From: Prosthecobacter sp.
GTDB lineage: Bacteria; Verrucomicrobiota; Verrucomicrobiia; Verrucomicrobiales; Verrucomicrobiaceae
Assembly: GCA_020216965.1 (NCBI GenBank)
Contig: JAIWOJ010000033.1
Span: 1 to 9,998 of the forward strand
DNA: 9,998 nt
Direction: 5' to 3'
Under the pieces are notes generated by a model that ran no database searches, was not told where the DNA came from, and saw only the letters and a list, made by a program, of their open reading frames with translations. Below, piece after piece: positions 5,256 through 9,998 of the stretch (its first letter is position 1; the number at the start of each line of letters is the position of its first letter). The translations under genes were made by a program, and so were the position numbers.

Positions 5256-8072
5256 TTAGCGCAGGTAGATAAATTCATTGGCTGCGAGCAGGCTATGACA
5301 GAGGAGCTGCCAGGCGCTCTGCCTGTCTGGGCTGCTTTCTAGGAGCTGGGTGGCACGTTCTAGCTCCCGCGTGGTGGGCTGGCGGCCATAGGCTAGGACG
5401 TAGGCACGGTGCAGGCGGGCGGTGGTATCACCCTTGGGCAATTCTGCGGCTAGCCTGCGGGCCAGGGCAGCGGCGGCATCCATGACGACGGGGGCATTGA
5501 GCATGATGAGTGCCTGGGGGGCTACGGTGGTGGTGTTCCGGCTGCCCGTGGGCATGGTGGGGTCTGGGTAGTCAAACTGCTCCAGCATATCGTAGAGATG
5601 ATTGCGGATGATGGGCAGGTAGAGGGCACGGCGTGGGCTTTCGTAGGTGGTGTGGTCGCGTGAGGTGTGGTTGAAGACGAACTCGCGATTGCGCAGAGGG
5701 ATGGTTTTGCCGCCGATCTCGCGGTGAAGTGTGCCGCTGACGTGCAGCAGGGCATCCCGGATCTGCTCTGCCTCTAGGCGCTGGAGGTGAAAGCGCCAGA
5801 GAAGCCGGTTTTCGGGATCCACCTGCGCTGGATGGCGTGCGCTGGTGGCAGTGCCGCTACTGTTGGGGTGGCTGGAGGCCATCTGATAGGTGGAGGAACG
5901 CATGATGAGCCGGTGCATGTCTTTGATGGACCAGCCGCTCTCCATGAAGGTGCGCGCTAGCCAGTCAAGCAGCTCGGGGTGCGAGGGACGGTCACCGAGG
6001 GTGCCGAAATTGTCTGTGGAGGCGACGATGCCTTTGCCAAAATGCCAGCGCCAGAGGCGGTTCACCATCACGCGGGCGGTGAGCGGATGCTCGCTGGAGG
6101 CCAGCCAGCGTGCCAGCTCCAGCCTGCCACTCTGGCGCGTGGGGAAGATGGGCTGTGTCAGGGAGGTGCGCATGACCTCAGGGAAGCCGCGCGGCACCTC
6201 CCGCCCTAGGGTGAGGTGACTGCCACGGATGTGGATGGGCATGGAGCGCGGGATGGTGGCCGCATCCGCCACACCCATGAAGGCGGGTGGGTCTGGGGTA
6301 GCGTCCTCCACCTGCATGAGGTCATCCATCATGCCCTGGATTTGGGCGAGGGTGGTGGCATCAAAGGCATCCGCATCCTTGTCTGGGATGGTGAGGAATC
6401 CAGCGGCGTCATCCAGGGCAGCCCTGGCAGCGGCGATGTCAGGCGGTGCTGTCTCTTTGGCTTTCGGGTCCAGTTTCAGGGCTGCCTCAAAGAGAGGCGC
6501 ATAATGACTGCGAACGCTCGCGCTCTGGCCGGCCGCGCGCAGCTTGTGCCATGGGGCAAAGAAGGCGTGCTCCTGCTGCCTGCTGAGGTATTGGCGGCAG
6601 GTCAGCAAGTAGCGGGCACGCAGGCCGGTGGCTTGGGCCAGTTTTTCTACCTCTGCAAAGGCGGGATCATCCGGCAGTTGGGCAGCGGCGGCGAGGTAAT
6701 CTGCGGCTTTCTCATGCAGTTCCTTTTTCAGCTCTGCCCGGGCTTTGGCGGTGAAGCTGGTGACCGTTTTGCGTTTTTCTGCCACGCGGGCTTCGTGGGC
6801 TTTTTTTGCGGCCAACTGCTCTGGGGTGGCCTGGGAATGCTCATACCAGAATTTGATGGCACCCATTTTTTCATCGGCGATGGATCGGGTGCCTTCAAAG
6901 ATCGTGGCTAGGCCGAAGTAGTCTGCCTGGGTGATGGGGTCAAACTTGTGGTCATGGCAGCGGGCGCAGCCAAAGGTCATGCCCAGGAAGGCTTTGCCCA
7001 GGGTGTCGAGCTGCTCATCGATGGTGTCATACTGGAATTTTTTCACATCCGGCTCTGCCAGCACCTTGGCCCCGATGGCGAGGAAGCCGGTGGCTGCTAG
7101 CGCATCGGCGCGGTGGGCGGTGTCTGGCAGCAGGTCGCCGGCGATTTGTTCGATGAGGAATTGGTCGTACGGCTTGTCTTGATTGAAGGAACGCACGACG
7201 TAGTCGCGGTAACGCCAGGCATGACCAAAGGCGACGTTTTCATCCATGCCGTTGGAGTCGGCATAGCGGGCCACATCCAGCCAGTGGCGGCCCCAGCGTT
7301 CGCCATAAGCGGGAGAGGCGAGCAGGCGCTCGATCAGCCGCTCCATGGCTGCGGGGGCCACGGGGGGCTGCTGGGCGGTTTCATTCATGCCGAGCTCTCG
7401 GGCGCATTCGCGGACGAAGGTGGCAAGCTCCTCGGGCGTGGGGGGCAGCCCCGTCAGGTCCTGAGTCGCGCGGCGGATCAAGGTGGCTGCGTCTGCTGGG
7501 GGTGCGGGCGTGAGCTGCTGTGCCTCCAGTTTGGCGAGGATGAAGGCATCCACCGGCGTGCGCACCCAGCCGGTGTTCGCGACCTTTGGCACCGCTGGGT
7601 TGGAGACAGGTCGGAAGGACCAAAACTCACGCCCGGTCTTCAAGTCCATGCCCATCGCTGGCTTGGCGGCCACGGTGCTGGCTGCCACCCGAGGGTCTGG
7701 CGCGCCCATTTTCACCCACTGCTCTAGCGCCTGGAGCTCAGCGGCAGGCAGGGGGCTCTTGGGTGGCATTTGCATGTCTTGGTTCTTGTAGCGCACGGCC
7801 TCTATCAGGCGGCTACGGTCTGGCTGGCCTAGCACGATGGCAGGGCCGCTATCGCCACCTTTTAGGATGAGATCGCGGCTATCTAGGGAGAGCCCGCCTT
7901 TGATCTTCTTCGTGGCGGAGTGGCATTCTAGGCAGCGCTCTACCAGCACAGGGCGGACTTTTTTTTCAAAGAACTCAATGCCTGCCGCGCTGTCCACCGC
8001 CTGCGCGGGCAGCGCCAGCAGCCCGGTGAGGGCACTGGAGAGCAGAGCATGGGAAGTGAGCAGCCTGGGCAT
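5256..8072 (-). CDS. Exported planctomycete-type cytochrome c protein with PSCyt1, DUF1549 and DUF1553 domains
   Basis: This is a 938-residue secreted protein of unknown function, from a family abundant in Planctomycetota and Verrucomicrobiota. A signal peptide (residues 1-25, ending AQA) predicts export. The PSCyt1 cytochrome domain follows: CLECH at 47-51 is the haem c attachment site, and M102 in MQMPPK is a likely axial ligand. DUF1549 (PSCyt2) spans roughly 145-380, with GERWGRHWLDVARYADSNG and a second CxxCH at 369-373 inside the conserved GCARCHDHKFDPI. A charged, probably helical linker covers about 400-600. DUF1553 (PSD1) occupies about 640-910, with VMVNRLWRWHFGKG near 668-681. The C-terminus (LLAANEFIYLR) is the normal family end, so the gene is intact. 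A DUF1501 gene often accompanies this family but none is adjacent. The gene converges on the oxidoreductase with a 14-base gap and no terminator is visible. Confidence 0.95.
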   Translation of the reverse strand: MPRLLTSHALLSSALTGLLALPAQAVDSAAGIEFFEKKVRPVLVERCLECHSATKKIKGGLSLDSRDLILKGGDSGPAIVLGQPDRSRLIEAVRYKNQDMQMPPKSPLPAAELQALEQWVKMGAPDPRVAASTVAAKPAMGMDLKTGREFWSFRPVSNPAVPKVANTGWVRTPVDAFILAKLEAQQLTPAPPADAATLIRRATQDLTGLPPTPEELATFVRECARELGMNETAQQPPVAPAAMERLIERLLASPAYGERWGRHWLDVARYADSNGMDENVAFGHAWRYRDYVVRSFNQDKPYDQFLIEQIAGDLLPDTAHRADALAATGFLAIGAKVLAEPDVKKFQYDTIDEQLDTLGKAFLGMTFGCARCHDHKFDPITQADYFGLATIFEGTRSIADEKMGAIKFWYEHSQATPEQLAAKKAHEARVAEKRKTVTSFTAKARAELKKELHEKAADYLAAAAQLPDDPAFAEVEKLAQATGLRARYLLTCRQYLSRQQEHAFFAPWHKLRAAGQSASVRSHYAPLFEAALKLDPKAKETAPPDIAAARAALDDAAGFLTIPDKDADAFDATTLAQIQGMMDDLMQVEDATPDPPAFMGVADAATIPRSMPIHIRGSHLTLGREVPRGFPEVMRTSLTQPIFPTRQSGRLELARWLASSEHPLTARVMVNRLWRWHFGKGIVASTDNFGTLGDRPSHPELLDWLARTFMESGWSIKDMHRLIMRSSTYQMASSHPNSSGTATSARHPAQVDPENRLLWRFHLQRLEAEQIRDALLHVSGTLHREIGGKTIPLRNREFVFNHTSRDHTTYESPRRALYLPIIRNHLYDMLEQFDYPDPTMPTGSRNTTTVAPQALIMLNAPVVMDAAAALARRLAAELPKGDTTARLHRAYVLAYGRQPTTRELERATQLLESSPDRQSAWQLLCHSLLAANEFIYLR

Positions 8073-8156
8073 GGAGGTAAGGTCGTGGCGCAGAAACTAC
8101 GCTGGGATGCGTCTGGGTTTGTCACCTGCAGCGCTGGAGACGCTAGCTTGGTCACA

Positions 8157-9599
8157 TCAGCGTGCTTTTGCGGCAGCTTCGGCAAAGTCTGCTGTCGCCG
8201 CGTCCACCAGACGCACGGCGGAACCCTCTGTGCGGAGCAGCAGCCGCACCTCACGCCCACCTGCGCTCAGGCTCAAGAGTTCCGGTTGGTCTTGGGTGGG
8301 AGTGGCATCGTAGCGCTGGGTCAGGCAGGTGCGCATCACGCGGAAAAAAGCGGCGGCGTCTTCGGGGGAGCGCCAGCGCGTCTCCCAGACAGCATGGTCG
8401 CGGTCAAAATCCGGTGCCGCATAGGCCAGGAGCCGGTCGCCAGCCCAGCCTTGGGCAGCGCGGCCCGCCTCCTCATCACTGGCGTAGGCGCGCAGAGCGG
8501 TGAAGGTGGCAAAGCGGCCCAGGCAGTCATTGAGATAGGGCTTTTCACCGGCGATCTCGAGTGCCGCCGGGCCCGCCGTGGCAGGTGCGGCGCGTTGAGC
8601 TTCCAAGAGGCGGCCTGGCTCGATGACTTCGGCGCAGGAGCGCGGTGGGGCAGAGTAGGCGGCATTGATTTGGGCAAAACCACCCGTGCTGTGCAGGGAC
8701 TGCGCCATCTCAAATCCGCGCGCGAAGGGGAAGAGCGCCAACTCCTTCAGATACACGGGCATCTGCACCTGGTTCAGGGGGTGATCGGGATCTTCAGGAG
8801 GTAGGTCACTGGTGCCGCGTGGGATCGCATTTTGGATGCTGTAAAGAAAACGGGTCAGGGCGGCATCTCCGGTGATGAGCGCCAGGCGGGCGAGGCGCTC
8901 ATCCGTCGAGAGAGATTGCTTCCCAGGGAAAAGGGTGCTGCCAAACTCGCGCAGCAGTTGGCCAAAGGCCGTGGCAAAAGGCAGGTCGGGGGCTGGCATC
9001 CCCGTGGCTGGGGGATCCTCCACCACACGCAGCAGCCCGGCAGCCTCGTCGTACCATCCGCCGAGTTGTCGTGCCAAGACGGCAGCGAGCGGTGGCAGGG
9101 GGTCCACTGGTGCCTCGATCCAGCCCAGGGCATGGAGCGCTAAGCCCAGGCGCGGTGCCTCATCCCCAGGCTGTTGCTGCCGCAGCCAGGTGAGGATGGC
9201 CTTTTCTACCTCTGCCAGGCTGCAACCGCGCAGGGTGAGCGGTAGCGCCTGGATCTGGCGGAACTTTACCATCTGCAGCGTGATGCCGGAAAAATCCGGT
9301 GCCTCCTCTGGCGGCGCAGGCACTGGGTCCATCCGCGGCACACCGCGTGCGCCCTGCTGGGACAACTTTTGCAGGAGGCGTGTGTTTTCCTCCTGCAGAG
9401 CGCTCACCTGACCCTGGAGGTATTCCACTTGCCCCTCTAGCAGGCTCACTTGTTTTTGCAGATCCTCCGCCGCAGCTTCCGCCGGGGGCGCTGCCTCCGG
9501 GGGCGCTGGGCTAGCTACTTGAGGACGGCGCATCAGCCACCCCCCACACAGGCCACCTGCGAGCAGGAGGCTGAGAAGAAGAGCCGGGGACAGTTTCAT
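8157..9599 (-). CDS. Membrane-anchored coiled-coil protein resembling an inactive zinc metallopeptidase
   Basis: The function of this 480-residue protein is unknown. Residues 5-23 form a hydrophobic signal anchor followed by two arginines, and a C18 in a poor lipobox context makes a lipoprotein unlikely. A Pro/Ala/Glu linker (29-44) leads to a leucine-heptad coiled coil at about 47-82. The remainder matches, from memory, the order of motifs in a family of putative HExxH metallopeptidases: GGWYDEAAGLLRVV (180-193) for the usual GFYDPETGxLYV; DERLARLALITGDAAL (233-248) for ALVEGDA; LALFPFARGFEMAQSL (287-302); GGFAQINAAYSAPPRS (306-321); and GWAGDRLLAY (384-393). No HExxH occurs anywhere, and the expected region (about 208-224) has no His. 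The third-ligand Glu appears as T243. It is therefore probably a non-catalytic, periplasm-facing homologue. The gene lies 84 bases upstream of the cytochrome gene on the same strand and may share its transcript. The ATG at 9599 gives an ideal membrane anchor. Confidence 0.85.
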   Translation of the reverse strand: MKLSPALLLSLLLAGGLCGGWLMRRPQVASPAPPEAAPPAEAAAEDLQKQVSLLEGQVEYLQGQVSALQEENTRLLQKLSQQGARGVPRMDPVPAPPEEAPDFSGITLQMVKFRQIQALPLTLRGCSLAEVEKAILTWLRQQQPGDEAPRLGLALHALGWIEAPVDPLPPLAAVLARQLGGWYDEAAGLLRVVEDPPATGMPAPDLPFATAFGQLLREFGSTLFPGKQSLSTDERLARLALITGDAALTRFLYSIQNAIPRGTSDLPPEDPDHPLNQVQMPVYLKELALFPFARGFEMAQSLHSTGGFAQINAAYSAPPRSCAEVIEPGRLLEAQRAAPATAGPAALEIAGEKPYLNDCLGRFATFTALRAYASDEEAGRAAQGWAGDRLLAYAAPDFDRDHAVWETRWRSPEDAAAFFRVMRTCLTQRYDATPTQDQPELLSLSAGGREVRLLLRTEGSAVRLVDAATADFAEAAAKAR

Positions 9600-9781
9600 C
9601 AGACGAGACCCTGCCTCTAGTCAGTAAATTCGGGCGGCGTCAAGGCGAGTTCAGCAGGTAGGCAAAAGGGCGAGCTAACTGAAACATAGAGACCAGAGTT
9701 CGACGTGATACGGACACCTTTCTGCCGGAAGATTGGTCTTTGGGCCAAAATGTCTCAGGTGGCAGAGGAGGGAGTGACGCA
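9600..9781. other. Intergenic spacer between PIN-domain gene and coiled-coil gene
   Basis: This 182-base spacer separates two genes read on the - strand. I see no strong hairpin with a T-run on either strand that would terminate the PIN gene, no tRNA-like fold, and no convincing open frame. Its only notable element is the weak promoter candidate near the left end. Confidence 0.5.
9615..9643 (-). promoter_or_regulatory. Weak candidate promoter for the coiled-coil gene
   Basis: On the - strand, TTGACG (9643-9638) is a good -35 match. A 17-bp spacer leads to CTAGAG (9620-9615), a very poor -10. Transcription from here would start within about 10 bases of the ATG. It is the only -35-like hexamer I noticed close to the start in the 9600-9781 spacer, and it is offered as a low-confidence candidate. 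Confidence 0.18.
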
Positions 9782-9998
9782 CTACATCCCCGGATGCACG
9801 ATCGCAGGATCGCCCGGGCGGTAGATCGCCTGGAAGTTGGACAGGTTCAGGGTGAAGAGGCGTGCAGCCTTGGCCTTGCGCGCAGCGACGAGGTGTAGGT
9901 AGTCAAAAATCCCGCCACCACGCACGCCACGGCTCTGGGCATCACGCATGGCACGGAGCATCTCCGTAGGGGTGAGTGCAGTCACGCTGAGCAGTGGG
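9782..9998 (-). CDS. PIN-domain protein (VapC-like), C-terminal part, cut by the window edge
   Basis: The last 71 codons of a gene are visible; the frame stays open to base 9998, so the true start lies beyond the right edge. A GTG at 9985 and an internal ATG are available, but a product begun there would lack the N-terminal PIN core, so I treat the gene as partial. The segment GGGIFDYLHLVAARKAKAARLFTLNLSNF matches the end of a PIN ribonuclease domain: the Asp in FDYLH is a conserved metal-binding acidic residue, and TLN takes the place of the more common TxD. Such proteins are usually VapC toxins that cleave RNA, encoded just after a VapB antitoxin, which would lie to the right and cannot be seen. 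Stop is TAG at 9784-9782. Confidence 0.75.
   Translation of the reverse strand, partial: PLLSVTALTPTEMLRAMRDAQSRGVRGGGIFDYLHLVAARKAKAARLFTLNLSNFQAIYRPGDPAIVHPGM

Noticed and set aside
6216..6911. 231-codon + strand open frame inside the cytochrome gene
   Set aside because: It is antisense to an intact, clearly recognised 938-residue protein and resembles no known protein.
8073..8156. Possible terminator or regulatory hairpin between the coiled-coil and cytochrome genes
   Set aside because: Only a 4-bp dyad around AGCG/CGCT is present, with no T-run, so nothing supports a terminator.
8049..8804. 251-codon + strand open frame opposite the coiled-coil gene
   Set aside because: The - strand frame has a signal anchor, heptads and family-like motifs; the + strand frame has none and also overlaps the start of the cytochrome gene.
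9482..9508. A 12-base sequence repeated 15 bases apart (9482-9493 and 9497-9508)
   Set aside because: The spacing is five codons and it encodes the Pro/Ala/Glu linker of the coiled-coil protein; this is ordinary low-complexity coding sequence.

Overview
The window looks like chromosomal DNA from a GC-rich member of the Verrucomicrobiota, probably near Prosthecobacter and relatives. The clues are a large planctomycete-type cytochrome c protein (PSCyt1/DUF1549/DUF1553), a fused SecDF with an extra N-terminal hydrophobic segment, and start codons that lack Shine-Dalgarno sequences. Taxonomy is inferred from protein content only; no rRNA is present. I see no tRNA, CRISPR array, insertion sequence, attachment site or origin, and no gene-free stretch longer than 300 bases.

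Left part (1-4162, + strand). An imperfect terminator hairpin at the left edge closes an upstream unit. A candidate promoter follows, then the conserved cluster tgt - yajC - secDF. Tgt inserts a 7-deazaguanine base into tRNA for queuosine synthesis. YajC and SecDF are accessory membrane parts of the Sec translocon. The queA gene that precedes tgt in E. coli is not here. A strong intrinsic terminator at 4134-4162 ends the unit. Tgt is full length, but its zinc-site motif is altered: Asp and His sit where two of the three usual cysteines are expected.

Middle part (4174-8072). A 355-residue FAD-dependent oxidoreductase of the DAO fold starts only 11 bases after the terminator tail. It converges, with a 14-base gap, on a 938-residue exported protein with two CxxCH motifs, encoded on the - strand.

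Right part (8157-9998, - strand). A 480-residue membrane-anchored coiled-coil protein lies 84 bases upstream of the cytochrome gene and may be co-transcribed with it. I recognise the layout of a family of putative zinc metallopeptidases in its C-terminal 350 residues, but no HExxH motif occurs anywhere in it, so it is probably a pseudoenzyme. A 182-base spacer follows, then the 3' end of a PIN-domain (VapC-like) gene that runs off the right edge.

No complete novel multi-gene system is evident. The best leads are the altered Tgt metal site, the predicted pseudo-peptidase beside the cytochrome protein, and the cytochrome gene's lack of a DUF1501 partner within view.
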